DNA of 64,000 nucleotides from Arcticibacter tournemirensis (GCF_006716645.1 NZ_VFPL01000001.1:3038001-3102000), one strand, 5' to 3'; positions 42,861 through 52,055 are shown, counted from the stretch's first letter. A program made the numbers and translations. Notes: generated from the letters alone by a model not told the origin.

Positions 42861-43277
42861 ATGAAGATACAAATAATCAATGGTCCCAACCTTAATCTTT
42901 TAGGCACGCGGGAAAAATCTATTTACGGAGATAGCGGGTTTGAGCCTTTTCTGGAGAAGCTTCGTGCGGAATATGGCGATATTGTTATTGACTATTTTCA
43001 AAGTAATTCGGAAGGGGCCCTTATTGATAAGCTTCATGAAACCGGGTTTAGCTATGATGGTATTATTTTCAATGCCGGCGGATATACTCACACATCCATC
43101 GCCATTGCTGATGCTATTGCTGCTATCACGACTCCCGTTGTAGAGGTTCATATTTCGAATGTTCACGCCCGTGAGGAATATCGCCATGTTTCGCGGATGG
43201 CAAAGAACTGCAAGGGCGTAATTGCCGGTTTTGGCTTGCATAGCTACAAGCTGGCGTTGCAAAGTTTTCTTGATTAA
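42861..43277 (+). CDS. aroQ: Type II 3-dehydroquinate dehydratase
   Basis: The ATG at 42861 is preferred over an adjacent GTG, giving 138 residues, the normal AroQ length. The enzyme dehydrates 3-dehydroquinate to 3-dehydroshikimate in the shikimate pathway. Motifs: NGPNLNLLGTRE (with catalytic Tyr shortly after), QSNSEGALID, NAGGYTHTSIAIADA, EVHISNVHAREEYRHVS. Monocistronic between arrays and a TPP riboswitch region. Confidence 0.95.
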   Translation: MKIQIINGPNLNLLGTREKSIYGDSGFEPFLEKLRAEYGDIVIDYFQSNSEGALIDKLHETGFSYDGIIFNAGGYTHTSIAIADAIAAITTPVVEVHISNVHAREEYRHVSRMAKNCKGVIAGFGLHSYKLALQSFLD

Positions 43278-43281
43278 AATA

Positions 43282-43301
43282 AAACCGTCAAAAAACGGTT
43301 T
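43282..43301 (+). terminator. Short hairpin after aroQ
   Basis: 7-bp stem AAACCGT/ACGGTTT (43282-43288 with 43295-43301). Weak but at the expected position. Confidence 0.45.
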
Positions 43302-43353
43302 AAAGTAAAGCGGGTCATTTGATCCTGTTCTTATATTTTCTATTTTTATCGTG

Positions 43354-43430
43354 GCTTTAGGGGTGCTCCGTTTCGGGGCTGAGATAATACCCTTTGAACC
43401 TGATCCGGGTAGTTCCGGCGAAGGGAAAAG
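43354..43430 (+). promoter_or_regulatory. TPP (THI-box) riboswitch
   Basis: Contains the conserved core GGGGTGC ... GGGGCTGAGATAATACCC ... GAACCTGATCCGGGTAGTTCCGGCGAAGGGA in correct order, the hallmark of the thiamin pyrophosphate aptamer. It is in the leader of the thiM-thiE-thiD-tenA operon, about 65 bases before thiM, so the operon is repressed when TPP is ample. The mechanism (transcription or translation) cannot be told from sequence alone: no clear terminator hairpin was seen between the aptamer and the start. Confidence 0.95.
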
Positions 43431-43496
43431 TGATTTTTCTGCATCTTTTATTCAAAAGAGCTCCTTAGCCGGTAACATCTTAAAAACAACTGGCAT

Positions 43497-44303
43497 ATGA
43501 AGGAGAAAATCTGGAAACAAATTTCTGAAGTTAGAACAAAGTCGCCTTTGGTGCATAATATCACCAATTACGTGGTGATGAACAATACCGCCAATGCACT
43601 GCTCGCCGCTGGCGCTTCGCCTGTAATGGCTCACGCACAGGCAGAGGTGCAGGATATGGTAAACATTGCGGGCGCTTTGATTGTGAACATTGGCACGCTC
43701 GATGAATACTGGGTTGAAAGCATGGAGCTCGCTGCAGGGAGGGCAAAGGAGCAGGCTAAGCCATGGGTACTTGACCCGGTTGGCGCCGGAGCAACCCCTT
43801 TCAGAAACCAGGTGCTGCAATCCTTGCTGAAGCTGCAGCCCTCCGTTATCAGGGGGAATGCCTCCGAAATTATGGCAATCACCAATGTACCTGGCGGCAC
43901 GAAGGGCGTCGACAGCATTCATGAAAGCGTTGATGCTGTCTCTTCAGCGAAGCACCTCAATCAGCAGACAGGAAGCGTTGTGTGCGTGTCGGGAGCTGCC
44001 GATATTATTATTCATGAATCAAGGGTAGTGAAGCTGTCAAATGGGGATCCGCTTATGTCGAAGGTGACCGGCCTCGGCTGTACAGCCAGCGCCCTTATTG
44101 GTGCATTTGTAGCAGTAAATCCGGCCGATCCTTTTTTGGCGACAGTCTCCGCCATGGCCTTTTTAGGTGTAGCAGGCGAACTTGCCGCCCGGAAGTCGGC
44201 AGGTCCGGGCAGTTTGCAACTAAATTTACTTGATGTGCTGTATAGCTTACCGCAAGAGGAATTTATGAGCGTGATAAGGATCGAAGAAAAAAATGAAGAA
44301 TAA
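43497..44303 (+). CDS. thiM: Hydroxyethylthiazole kinase
   Basis: A 268-residue ribokinase-like kinase that phosphorylates the thiazole alcohol salvaged from thiamine. Motifs: HNITNYVVMN near the N terminus, DPVGAGAT, RGNASEI and VTGLGCTASALIGA with the catalytic cysteine. It is the first gene after the TPP riboswitch and overlaps thiE by 11 bases. Together with thiD and tenA it forms a salvage route; thiC and thiG/H/S are not in this operon. Confidence 0.95.
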   Translation: MKEKIWKQISEVRTKSPLVHNITNYVVMNNTANALLAAGASPVMAHAQAEVQDMVNIAGALIVNIGTLDEYWVESMELAAGRAKEQAKPWVLDPVGAGATPFRNQVLQSLLKLQPSVIRGNASEIMAITNVPGGTKGVDSIHESVDAVSSAKHLNQQTGSVVCVSGAADIIIHESRVVKLSNGDPLMSKVTGLGCTASALIGAFVAVNPADPFLATVSAMAFLGVAGELAARKSAGPGSLQLNLLDVLYSLPQEEFMSVIRIEEKNEE

Positions 44304-44940
44304 GGAATTCCCTCACCGGCTGTATCTCGTTACCGATGAGGCAGCATGCCTCGGTCGCGATTTGCTGTGGGTGGTTGAAGAGGCAGTTAAAGGAGGGGTA
44401 GATTTGGTTCAGCTGAGGGAGAAGCATCTTGCGGACTACGCTTTTCTGTTAAAAGCACGGCGACTGAAGTCGATGCTTGATAAGTACGATATACCTCTTG
44501 TTATAAACGATAACTTAGGGGTAGCGAAGCAATGTCAAGCAAGGGGGATTCATGTGGGAAACACAGATGTACCACCTTTGGAAGTCAGGAAGCAGTGGCC
44601 TGAATGCGGGTTGTTAGGATATTCCATTGAGTATGAAAAGCAGTTGGCAAGCGAGAATTCCCTGGTTTCTGATTGCCTGGCATTGAGTCCGGTTTTTTCT
44701 ACCGGTACGAAGACCGATACTGTTACGGAATGGAAGCTAGAGGGAGTCAGCCGCATCAGGGCCTTAACCACTAAGCCGCTTATAGCTATAGGAGGCATCA
44801 CTATGGAGAATGCTGCCGAAGTAATCCGTGCCGGAGCAGACTGCATTGCTGTGGTTTCGGCGATTTGCTCGGCAAAAGATCCGGCGGGCGCGGCAGCGCA
44901 GTTAAGGAACGCGATAGAAAAGGCTTATTCTTCACGCTAA
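44293..44940 (+). CDS. thiE: Thiamine phosphate synthase
   Basis: A 215-residue TIM-barrel enzyme joining hydroxymethylpyrimidine diphosphate and thiazole phosphate to thiamine monophosphate. Motifs: [29 protein letters not shown] and AIGGIT. Slightly short but complete. The ATG overlaps the thiM stop by 11 bases. The HVGN turn differs slightly from the usual HLGQ, a minor variation. Confidence 0.93.
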   Translation: MKNKEFPHRLYLVTDEAACLGRDLLWVVEEAVKGGVDLVQLREKHLADYAFLLKARRLKSMLDKYDIPLVINDNLGVAKQCQARGIHVGNTDVPPLEVRKQWPECGLLGYSIEYEKQLASENSLVSDCLALSPVFSTGTKTDTVTEWKLEGVSRIRALTTKPLIAIGGITMENAAEVIRAGADCIAVVSAICSAKDPAGAAAQLRNAIEKAYSSR

Positions 44941-44954
44941 ATAGGAACAAAGAG

Positions 44955-45788
44955 ATGAAAAAATACAGATATATCAGCGTGCTTACCATTGCCGGCTCCG
45001 ACAGCGGTGGCGGCGCGGGGATACAGGCCGATTTAAAGACGTTCTCGGCCCTTGGTTGTTTCGGTGCTTCTGCTATTACGGCAATAACAGTCCAGAATAC
45101 GCTTGGGGTAACAGATATCCATAGTATACCTGCCGCCATTGCAGCGGGGCAGATCAGGGCGGTAATGGACGATATAAAACCTTCGGCGATAAAGATTGGC
45201 ATGGTCCACAGTGCCGAACTTGTTGTTACTATTGCAGGTGTGTTAAGAGACTACCCGCATGTGCCGGTCATACTAGATCCTGTAATGGTGGCCACCAGCG
45301 GCGACCGGCTGATCCAAAGCGAAACCATCGAGGTGCTGAAGAAGGAGTTGTTTCCTCTTGCTACCCTTGTAACGCCTAATCTAGACGAAGCGGAAATTCT
45401 GTCGTCCATGAAGGTTAGAAGTGTGGATGAGATGAAACTCGCCGGAGCGAAGATTCTGGATACAGGCTGCCATGCGGTGCTAATCAAAGGAGGACATCTG
45501 CAAGGTGAAATATTATATGATGTCTATCTTGAAAATGACGGATACGAGCAAATTCTAAAAACCGACTTTATTGCTACTAGTAACACTCACGGTACGGGCT
45601 GTACGTTATCATCGGCCATTGCCTCTTTTACCGCGCGAGGGTACGATCTTTCGGAGGCAGTGCAAAAGGCCAGCCAGTACATTCACCAAGCAATAGCCGC
45701 AGGCCGCGATGTGAAGACAGGGGAGGGCCACGGACCCCTTAATCACTTTTTTGAACCACTAGCTCTAATTAAGCATGAACTGGACTGA
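44955..45788 (+). CDS. thiD: Hydroxymethylpyrimidine/phosphomethylpyrimidine kinase
   Basis: ATG at 44955 is chosen over one 30 codons upstream, which lies inside thiE; it gives 277 residues, the usual ThiD length. The enzyme phosphorylates HMP twice to HMP-PP. Motifs: [19 protein letters not shown] at the N terminus, IKGGH and [13 protein letters not shown] at the C terminus. It overlaps tenA by 14 bases. The last about 20 residues do not resemble a fused second domain. Confidence 0.95.
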   Translation: MKKYRYISVLTIAGSDSGGGAGIQADLKTFSALGCFGASAITAITVQNTLGVTDIHSIPAAIAAGQIRAVMDDIKPSAIKIGMVHSAELVVTIAGVLRDYPHVPVILDPVMVATSGDRLIQSETIEVLKKELFPLATLVTPNLDEAEILSSMKVRSVDEMKLAGAKILDTGCHAVLIKGGHLQGEILYDVYLENDGYEQILKTDFIATSNTHGTGCTLSSAIASFTARGYDLSEAVQKASQYIHQAIAAGRDVKTGEGHGPLNHFFEPLALIKHELD

Positions 45789-46431
45789 ATTGACATGGCA
45801 GAAATCGGAAGGTATTTATGACCGGATCGTTGAAATGCCTTTTATCAGAAGATTGATTGACGGGTCGTTACCATTAGAGAATTTTAAGTTCTACATTCAG
45901 CAGGACTCCAATTATCTCGGGTATTTCGGGCGTGCGCTGTCCCTTATTGCTGCAAGAACTGCCGATGATTACGTACTGGATTATATCCGTTTTGCGGAAG
46001 GCGCTATCGTTGTGGAGAACGCCCTGCATGCCGGTTATTTTAATGAGTTTGGCATTAATGGAAAAGCAGAGATATCTCCTGCATGCCATCATTACACAAG
46101 CTTTTTAATGAGCACAGCGGCGGTGGGAAGAGTGGAGACAGCGATGGCTGCTGTACTTCCCTGTTTCTTGATCTATAAAAAGGTGGGCGATTATATTTGT
46201 CAGAACCAGCAAAGGGGCGACAATCCGTATAGTACCTGGATCAATACGTATGCCGGCGAAGAGTTTGGTGCGTTGGTACAAAAGGCGTTGCGCATTTGTG
46301 ATGAAGTTGCGCAGAGATGTACTCCAGCTCAGCAAAATGAGATGACGGAGGCCTTTCTCACGGCCTCGCGTCTGGAATGGCTTTTCTGGGATAGCGCCTG
46401 GCGGCTTGAAGAATGGCAGCCTGTCGTGTAA
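45775..46431 (+). CDS. tenA: TenA-type aminopyrimidine aminohydrolase (thiaminase II)
   Basis: A 218-residue helical TenA protein. The nucleophilic cysteine is Cys130 in AVLPCFLIYKKVG, with conserved Asp44 in IQQD and the glutamate of RLEWLFWDSAW near residue 202. It deaminates formyl- or aminomethyl-HMP from degraded thiamine and so feeds ThiD. Its presence with thiM, thiE and thiD, without thiC or thiG, marks the operon as salvage. It ends four bases before a convergent small gene. Confidence 0.94.
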   Translation: MNWTELTWQKSEGIYDRIVEMPFIRRLIDGSLPLENFKFYIQQDSNYLGYFGRALSLIAARTADDYVLDYIRFAEGAIVVENALHAGYFNEFGINGKAEISPACHHYTSFLMSTAAVGRVETAMAAVLPCFLIYKKVGDYICQNQQRGDNPYSTWINTYAGEEFGALVQKALRICDEVAQRCTPAQQNEMTEAFLTASRLEWLFWDSAWRLEEWQPVV

Positions 46432-46434
46432 GCG

Positions 46435-46752
46435 TTACAGCGCCTTGCTGCTGCCATTTTCAATAGCGCGGCCAAGAGCCTGTACCTCTTCATTATTGAG
46501 ATCGAAAGTGCCCGGTTGAAGAATGACCCATCCTTTTGTTTTAGTCTTCTGAACGATGAGGTTGGGAGCATTCCTGCTCGACACCGTCTCGTGTTTGGGA
46601 TCTGTGTCTTCATCGAAGGCATCGGTGCTCTCAAGCTCAATAGTGAAAGTATGATCTTCAACCGGAGTAACAATTACATCTGTTCGGACATTCTTAACAG
46701 GAAAATGAGTTCTGAATGATGGCATATAGTATATCTTTTCATCAATAGACAA
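46435..46752 (-). CDS. Small hypothetical protein convergent to tenA
   Basis: A 105-residue protein; Met1 or Met10 (MPSFRT) may be the start. It has an acidic middle, a KTKGWVILQPGTFDLNNEEV segment and no signal or membrane helix. Not recognised. Monocistronic, ending at the thiamine operon. Confidence 0.5.
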   Translation of the reverse strand: MSIDEKIYYMPSFRTHFPVKNVRTDVIVTPVEDHTFTIELESTDAFDEDTDPKHETVSSRNAPNLIVQKTKTKGWVILQPGTFDLNNEEVQALGRAIENGSSKAL

Positions 46753-46825
46753 TCGGGAGCCGGGATAGTTTGCTTCATGCCAAATAGTAGAGATGTTGTG
46801 AGCAATTGAAAGAATAGATTAAAAG

Positions 46826-46856
46826 TTGCCTTAAAGGGCGACTTTATGTATCTTTG
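46826..46856 (+). promoter_or_regulatory. Promoter of the HigBA-like pair
   Basis: TTG (46826-46828), 20-base spacer, TATCTTTG (46849-46856). Exact -7 match and ideal spacing; the ATG at 46865 is eight bases beyond, so the leader is minimal. Confidence 0.6.
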
Positions 46857-46864
46857 TATAAGTT

Positions 46865-47214
46865 ATGAGTGGAGACATAAAATATAGAACCATAACGATC
46901 TATAAGCAGTATTTTCCCGAGTTCTTTGCTAAACAGCGACAAAAGGTTAAAGATAAGATCATCTGGACGCTTAAACTAATTGAGGAAGTACAGTTTGTAC
47001 CTGAAACGTATTTAAAACACCTGGAGGGGACGGCGGGGTTATTTGAAATAAGGGTACAAGCAGGGAGTGACATTTTAGAATATTTTGTTTTTTTGACGAG
47101 GGGCAATTAATTATACTCGCAAATGGGTTTCAAAAAACGACGCAAAAGACACCTAAGCAGGAAATAGAAAAGGCATTAAAAATAAAAGAGTTATACCATG
47201 AAGAAAAACAATAA
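46865..47214 (+). pseudogene. HigB/Gp49-like toxin, frameshifted
   Basis: The frame from 46865 encodes a RelE/HigB (phage-derived Gp49-like) toxin up to GLFEIRVQAGSDI, then changes to a stop at 47108. Reading one base shifted in the T-run at 47073-47076 restores the family's usual C-terminal part: RIFCFFDEGQLIILANGF, then a KKTPKQEIEKALKIKE-like end, to a stop at 47212-47214. One missing T therefore explains the break. The intact reading would overlap the antitoxin by 17 bases. It is either a real inactivating deletion or a sequencing error in the T-run. Confidence 0.75.
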
Positions 47215-47500
47215 TCTGATTACGCTGGATGATTTTATAGATAAAGAGTACGGCCAGAAAGGAACACCGAAGAGAGATAAATTTGAACAAGGCTTTTCGG
47301 AATTCAGATTAGGGGTATTGATCTATGAAGCCCGGAAAGCCAAAGGGATGACGCAAACTCAATTGGCTGATAAATGCGGTACAACCAAAGCCTATATCTC
47401 TAAAGTTGAAAATGACGTAAAGGATGTAAGGGTGGCTACTTTAAGAAAGATCATTGAAGAAGGATTAGGTGGTCGTCTTGAACTTTCTATTAAGTTATAA
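47198..47500 (+). CDS. HigA-like XRE-family antitoxin
   Basis: A 100-residue protein with an N-terminal extension and a Cro/C1-type HTH (about residues 40-75, KGMTQTQLADKCGTTKAYISKVEN). It follows the toxin-like frame in the reversed toxin-first order typical of HigBA. It would normally bind and silence the toxin and its own promoter. The toxin is frameshifted, so only the antitoxin half appears intact. Confidence 0.8.
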   Translation: MKKNNNLITLDDFIDKEYGQKGTPKRDKFEQGFSEFRLGVLIYEARKAKGMTQTQLADKCGTTKAYISKVENDVKDVRVATLRKIIEEGLGGRLELSIKL

Positions 47501-47570
47501 ATGCATATTTAGACGTTATTGCATGAGCAAAAGCTTGCAATCTCAACAAGTAACCTACAATTTTTGATCT

Positions 47571-48623
47571 TCAATATTCCCTGAACACAGTTCTTAATCT
47601 GTCGGGACCGACCCTCAGGTCGTCCTTTACGTTGCCTGTGATTTGCGGGGCCGGTATTCCTTCTCCCCAGTATTGCGGACCTGTGAAGATCCTTGCTTCG
47701 TCCCAGAGGTTGGCCTTGATGAAGAGATCGAGTGTTTTTGCACCGCCTTCGACGATGATGGATTGAATGTCCATAATGTAAAGCTGATAGGCGATCATCT
47801 GGGGGAGGTAACGGTCAAAATCTTCAAGTTCCAGATACTTTACCGCGTTGTGTGTTTCGGTCTTTACTGAATTGAAAATGATGGTTTGCTGACTCTGGTC
47901 GAACAGATGGAGGCCCGGAGGTAGTGCGAGATGGCGGTCTATGACAATCCTTTTCGGGTTGCGGCCACGCCATTCCCTCACGTTGAGCTGCGGATTGTCT
48001 ATTAAGGCGGTGTTCTTTCCGACCAGTATGGCATCCTCTTCCGCACGCCAGCGGTGCGTAAGGATACGGGCGGCTGCGGAGCTTATCCATTGCTGCGAAC
48101 CATTATTAGGAGCGAAAAAGTGATCGGCTGTTTCAGCCCATTTCAAAATGATGTAGGGCCGCTGTTTTTTTAACCTCGTAAAAAAGCGGCGGTTTAGAAA
48201 GTCGCATTCTTTCCGGAGGACGTTTTCTTCAACCGTTATACCGGCATTCCTTAGTTGCTGAATGCCTTTTCCGTTAACCTGATCGAAGGGATCAGGACTG
48301 CCTATCACCACTTTCGGGATCCCGTGCCTGATAATCAGGTGGGCACATGGTGGTGTCTTTCCATAATGCGAGCATGGTTCCAGCGTGACGTATATTACCG
48401 ACTCTTTTAACCTGGCTTCTGCATCCGCAAAGGCAGCAAATACTGAATTGACAGCATTTACTTCTGCATGTGCTTTGCCGTACTCCTGGTGAAAGCCCTC
48501 ACCAATGATCTTATCATGATGTACAATAACGGCACCTACCATGGGATTGGGACTAACTCTTCCCGCTCCCAGCCGTGCCAGCTCAACAGCACGATGCATG
48601 TATTTTTCTTCCGGTGTGATCAA
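47571..48623 (-). CDS. ribD: Bifunctional riboflavin deaminase/reductase
   Basis: A 350-residue bifunctional RibD. The N-terminal deaminase carries the zinc motif HAEVNAV and PCSHYGKTPPCAH; the C-terminal half is the NADPH-dependent reductase (IVEGGAKTL near residue 300). It catalyses the second and third steps of riboflavin synthesis. No FMN riboswitch is visible upstream. Divergent from prmC across a 259-base region with an unusual hairpin. Confidence 0.95.
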   Translation of the reverse strand: MITPEEKYMHRAVELARLGAGRVSPNPMVGAVIVHHDKIIGEGFHQEYGKAHAEVNAVNSVFAAFADAEARLKESVIYVTLEPCSHYGKTPPCAHLIIRHGIPKVVIGSPDPFDQVNGKGIQQLRNAGITVEENVLRKECDFLNRRFFTRLKKQRPYIILKWAETADHFFAPNNGSQQWISSAAARILTHRWRAEEDAILVGKNTALIDNPQLNVREWRGRNPKRIVIDRHLALPPGLHLFDQSQQTIIFNSVKTETHNAVKYLELEDFDRYLPQMIAYQLYIMDIQSIIVEGGAKTLDLFIKANLWDEARIFTGPQYWGEGIPAPQITGNVKDDLRVGPDRLRTVFREY

Positions 48624-48681
48624 AACAATTTCGGATATTTTAATTTTCTACTAAGAAACGCTTTAGCGATTCGATCTAAGA

Positions 48682-48828
48682 ATATGCAAGTTTACATAAA
48701 AAGAGAAAAGCTGAACTGATAAAATGATATTCTCTACATTTCATCAGTAAAACTGCTTTTCAAAGGAAGATAAGACCGATCCACTTGTTTTATATGCAGC
48801 TTTATGTAAACTTGCATATCAAACAAGT
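48682..48828. promoter_or_regulatory. Competing inverted repeats in the ribD/prmC region
   Basis: A perfect 19-bp inverted repeat (48682-48700 and 48801-48819; arms ATATGCAAGTTTACATAAA) is separated by 100 bases. Its right arm also lies within a local 16-bp hairpin (48783-48798 with 48813-48828, one mismatch, 14-base loop). The two pairings exclude each other. The segment is upstream of prmC (ATG 48883). Confidence 0.65.
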
Positions 48829-48882
48829 CTTAGTTTGTAAAATAGAAGAACACAACAAAAGACCGTTTACTTTTCAGGAAAC

Positions 48883-49752
48883 ATGACATTTGGAGATATA
48901 GAAACAATATATGTAAATCAGCTACCATCCTTTTACGAGAAGGATGAGGCTAAAAGCATAGCAGCGCTTGCTGTAGAACATGTTTGCAATGTGAGCAAGA
49001 GCTATTATCTGCTTCATAAGAATGATTCTGTTACGTTAGTGCAGGAAACCTCTCTTATAAGAATTCTTGACGAACTTCGTTTGGGAAGGCCTCTTCAGTA
49101 TGTGATGGAAGAAGCCGACTTTTTCGGACTGCGGTTTAAAGTAAACTCTTCTGTGCTTATACCCCGGCCCGAGACTGAGGAGCTTGTACACTGGGTGCTG
49201 ACTTTTGTAAAAGAAAAAAACCGGATTAAAAGAGCTGAGGAAGCGCTCTCTGTTCTTGATATTGGTACCGGCAGCGGCTGTATCCCTGTTGCACTGAAGC
49301 GAAATCTTCCTGAAGCTGTAATATGTGGACTTGATATTTCCTCTGATGCTCTCGAAACGGCAACAGCGAATGCCGCTCTCAATGGAACGGAGGTTCGGTT
49401 TATCCAGGGAGATATTTTGGATAGTACATTTAGTCTTCAGCCTGTTAGATTTAACATCATTACAAGTAATCCCCCTTATGTTACCAGTTCCGAGAAAAAA
49501 GGAATGCATAAGAACGTTCTTGATTTTGAGCCTCATACCGCTTTGTTTGTGCCTGATGAAGACCCACTGATATTTTACCGGTATATCGCCGATTTCAGTC
49601 TCAGGCACCTTGATTCTGAAGGATCTATCTTTCTTGAAATCAACGAGCACTTTGGCGCTGAAACATGTGCTTTACTGGAAGCGAAAGGCTTTAAAACAGA
49701 ATTGAAGAAAGACTTACGGGGGAAGGACAGGATGATAAAAGCGTGGCGATAA
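48883..49752 (+). CDS. prmC: Release factor glutamine methyltransferase
   Basis: A 289-residue class I methyltransferase that methylates the GGQ glutamine of release factors RF1/RF2. N-terminal helical domain (about residues 1-90), RPETEELVHW, motif I DIGTGSGCIPVAL, and the diagnostic TSNPPYV (Asn-Pro-Pro-Tyr). Length is normal. It ends two bases before the convergent DUF763 gene. No release factor gene is adjacent. Confidence 0.94.
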   Translation: MTFGDIETIYVNQLPSFYEKDEAKSIAALAVEHVCNVSKSYYLLHKNDSVTLVQETSLIRILDELRLGRPLQYVMEEADFFGLRFKVNSSVLIPRPETEELVHWVLTFVKEKNRIKRAEEALSVLDIGTGSGCIPVALKRNLPEAVICGLDISSDALETATANAALNGTEVRFIQGDILDSTFSLQPVRFNIITSNPPYVTSSEKKGMHKNVLDFEPHTALFVPDEDPLIFYRYIADFSLRHLDSEGSIFLEINEHFGAETCALLEAKGFKTELKKDLRGKDRMIKAWR

Positions 49753-49754
49753 AC

Positions 49755-50957
49755 TCAGAAGAGTTTTAACTGCTGATCAACAGGCGGTTTAGCTTTGCCA
49801 AAAACGGTACGGCCTCCATAGCGCCAGGATTCATTCCGTTCTTTTTCGATCAGCTGTTCGAAGTTGTTGTTTGGTTTAAAGTCTTTTTCGGCCTTTTGTG
49901 CAATCTCACCTAGTTTTCGAAGAGCCAGTTGTTTATCGGAATTGCCCATTTTTGCTTTGTGTACCGCTGTCTGCAATGTGCTTATCGTTTCATCGTAAAC
50001 GTTGATTGGCACTGGAAATGGGTGGCCATCTTTGCCGCCGTGGGCAAAAGAAAAGCGTGCAGGATCTTTAAAGCGGGATGGAGTTCCGTAAATTACTTCG
50101 CTTACCAGAGCAAGGGACTGCAGTGTGCGGGGACCTACACCTTCGAGCAGCAGGAGCTCTTCGAAATCCGACGGCCTCTTGTCGCGCGCCAGCCAGAGGA
50201 TGCTTCCAAGCCGTTTCAGATCTACATCTTTTGAGCGTACGTCGTGATGTGCAGGCATAACCAGTTTTTGCGCCTCGGCAAGCATCTGTTTTGGGTTCTC
50301 GACAGTTAAGGCCATTACTCCATCTCTTGCGGTGGAAGCCTCCCTGGCCACCATGTTTAAAATACTTCCCTGATTTGTTCCGCAAATACCTGTGTGAGGT
50401 TCGTCCACGAAAGAGGCGAGGGACGAAGAATGCCAGTGATAACGTCTTGCTGTTGATCCTCCGGTCTGCATTCCCTGCTGAACAACCGTCCACTGGCCTT
50501 CATCGCTTACTATAAAGCTATGCATATATAACTGAAAGCCATCCTGAATGGCGGTGTTATCTACTTTTGCACTTAACTTACTGCAACGCACCAGGTAGCT
50601 GCCGTCAATGCCTGTACGTTCGCCCACTGAAAGAAGTTCGCGGGGCGCTTCACGCGAATATTTTCCTTTCCCGCCGCAGATATAGATCCCCAGTTCTCGG
50701 GAGTGAGGATTTACGGCACGTTTTAATGCTCCCATGACAGAGGTAGTAATACCCGAAGAATGCCAGTCCATGCCCATTACAGCTCCAAGACTCTGAAACC
50801 AGAAAGGATCACTGAGCCGTCGTAACACTTCCTGCTTTCCGTATTCGATGATAATAGCCTCTGTAATAGCCAGGCCCAACTTTGCCATTCGTTCTGCCAG
50901 CCATTGAGGAACGTAGCCGTAATGTAAAGGCAGATCTGCACTTCCCGATCGTTTCAT
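49755..50957 (-). CDS. DUF763 protein
   Basis: The ATG at 50957 is chosen because it begins MKRSGSADLPLHYG, the family start; an in-frame extension to 51170 does not look like coding sequence. The 400-residue protein matches DUF763, a conserved family of unknown function with a helix-hairpin-helix-like stretch (LLLLEGVGPRTLQSLALVSE, about residues 270-290). This suggests DNA or RNA binding. No signal peptide. Monocistronic. Confidence 0.85.
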   Translation of the reverse strand: MKRSGSADLPLHYGYVPQWLAERMAKLGLAITEAIIIEYGKQEVLRRLSDPFWFQSLGAVMGMDWHSSGITTSVMGALKRAVNPHSRELGIYICGGKGKYSREAPRELLSVGERTGIDGSYLVRCSKLSAKVDNTAIQDGFQLYMHSFIVSDEGQWTVVQQGMQTGGSTARRYHWHSSSLASFVDEPHTGICGTNQGSILNMVAREASTARDGVMALTVENPKQMLAEAQKLVMPAHHDVRSKDVDLKRLGSILWLARDKRPSDFEELLLLEGVGPRTLQSLALVSEVIYGTPSRFKDPARFSFAHGGKDGHPFPVPINVYDETISTLQTAVHKAKMGNSDKQLALRKLGEIAQKAEKDFKPNNNFEQLIEKERNESWRYGGRTVFGKAKPPVDQQLKLF

Positions 50958-51246
50958 TGCTAACAAAGTTAGTAAAAAATAAAGTGAGTGTACTTTTTTC
51001 TTTGACCGCAAAGAAAAAAGATACCAAAAAAGAAACTCGCGGCTGCTTTCATTGCTTTGAAAATGGGTGCGTTTACGAAGTTTGATGCAGCCGCAATGAA
51101 AAAGGCCGCTATTTGCGGTTTCGGCGGGGTAGTGGTGTGAATATATTAAAGAAAAATAATTATCTATCACATAGTTAACGTGCCAATATTGTATCTAAAA
51201 AGCCTGAGGTATAGTATGTACTTCAAGGCTGAAGGTAAACTTTTCC

Positions 51247-51960
51247 TTATAATAATCTCATTCTGTAAGCATTTTTTGCTGCTTCGCCTAACTGATTCAT
51301 GAGTTTATAATTGGCAATAGCACCTACTGCGGCACCGATTACCGGTAGTAGCTGCGCCATTTTGGCCAGATCAATATAGTCGCGGTATTCCTGCTGAAAG
51401 CTGCGCCAGTCGAAATCTTCAGGCTTTTCCGGTAAGCCTTGCTCGTATGTGTGCCAGTTTTCAATGAGCTTATATGTTTCTTTTCTCTTCTTCCGGCTGG
51501 AAAAGGTTAATTGGAAGATGTAGAGAATATAGAGCCGCTCTTTGTAATCTTTGACGTCGAAACCATAAACGGAAGCGGCATCAAACAGGAATTTTAGCTT
51601 TAATCCTAGCAGGAGCGGGAAGTCGGCCAGTCCGAGCAGAATGCCTCCAGCGCCCGTTACGGCGCCCTCAGCAACGGCAGAATTACGATAAAATGATATT
51701 CGTTCCTGCAACTGATTTTCTCTGAACTGCAAGGGAACGTCTGTAAGCATTCTGGCGGACGTATATTTTGCTCCAAACAGAACGGCCTCTACCATTTTTT
51801 GGATGGTAGTGGTAATCACGGCATGGGCTTTTTCCGGAATCATCCGGTTAATCCGGTCCTGCGCCCTTTTTGAGAGCTTGTCGAAAAGACCCGGATCCTG
51901 CTGCATTTTCTGCTGCCATGCTTGTAGTTCGGCACGTGCCTGATCTTCGTAATTCATCAT
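51247..51960 (-). CDS. EcsC-family protein
   Basis: A 237-residue EcsC-family protein. Helical N-terminal region, then a hydrophobic glycine-rich core (AVTGAGGILLGLADFPLLLGLKLKFL, about residues 98-125) and a second hydrophobic run near residue 210. Family members are tied to membrane protein or ABC transporter processing in Firmicutes, function otherwise unknown. Monocistronic; the gap of about 290 bases to the DUF763 gene has no recognised feature. Confidence 0.75.
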   Translation of the reverse strand: MMNYEDQARAELQAWQQKMQQDPGLFDKLSKRAQDRINRMIPEKAHAVITTTIQKMVEAVLFGAKYTSARMLTDVPLQFRENQLQERISFYRNSAVAEGAVTGAGGILLGLADFPLLLGLKLKFLFDAASVYGFDVKDYKERLYILYIFQLTFSSRKKRKETYKLIENWHTYEQGLPEKPEDFDWRSFQQEYRDYIDLAKMAQLLPVIGAAVGAIANYKLMNQLGEAAKNAYRMRLL

Positions 51961-52043
51961 AGTATAGGATACTAATCTAAGAACTTATTTGGCGTATTTA
52001 AGTTTTTTGAGATCCTCATGTCGGCCCTCCGCCAAAATATCGT

Positions 52044-52051
52044 TAATTTTG
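52044..52051 (+). promoter_or_regulatory. -7 box of small gene, leaderless
   Basis: TAATTTTG, exact TAnnTTTG, four bases before the ATG at 52056. No -33 TTTG at the usual distance. Confidence 0.45.
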
Positions 52052-52055
52052 TGTC

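Noticed and set aside
48624-48882. FMN riboswitch for ribD
   Set aside because: No RFN-element conserved blocks could be found in the region; the inverted repeats point the other way.
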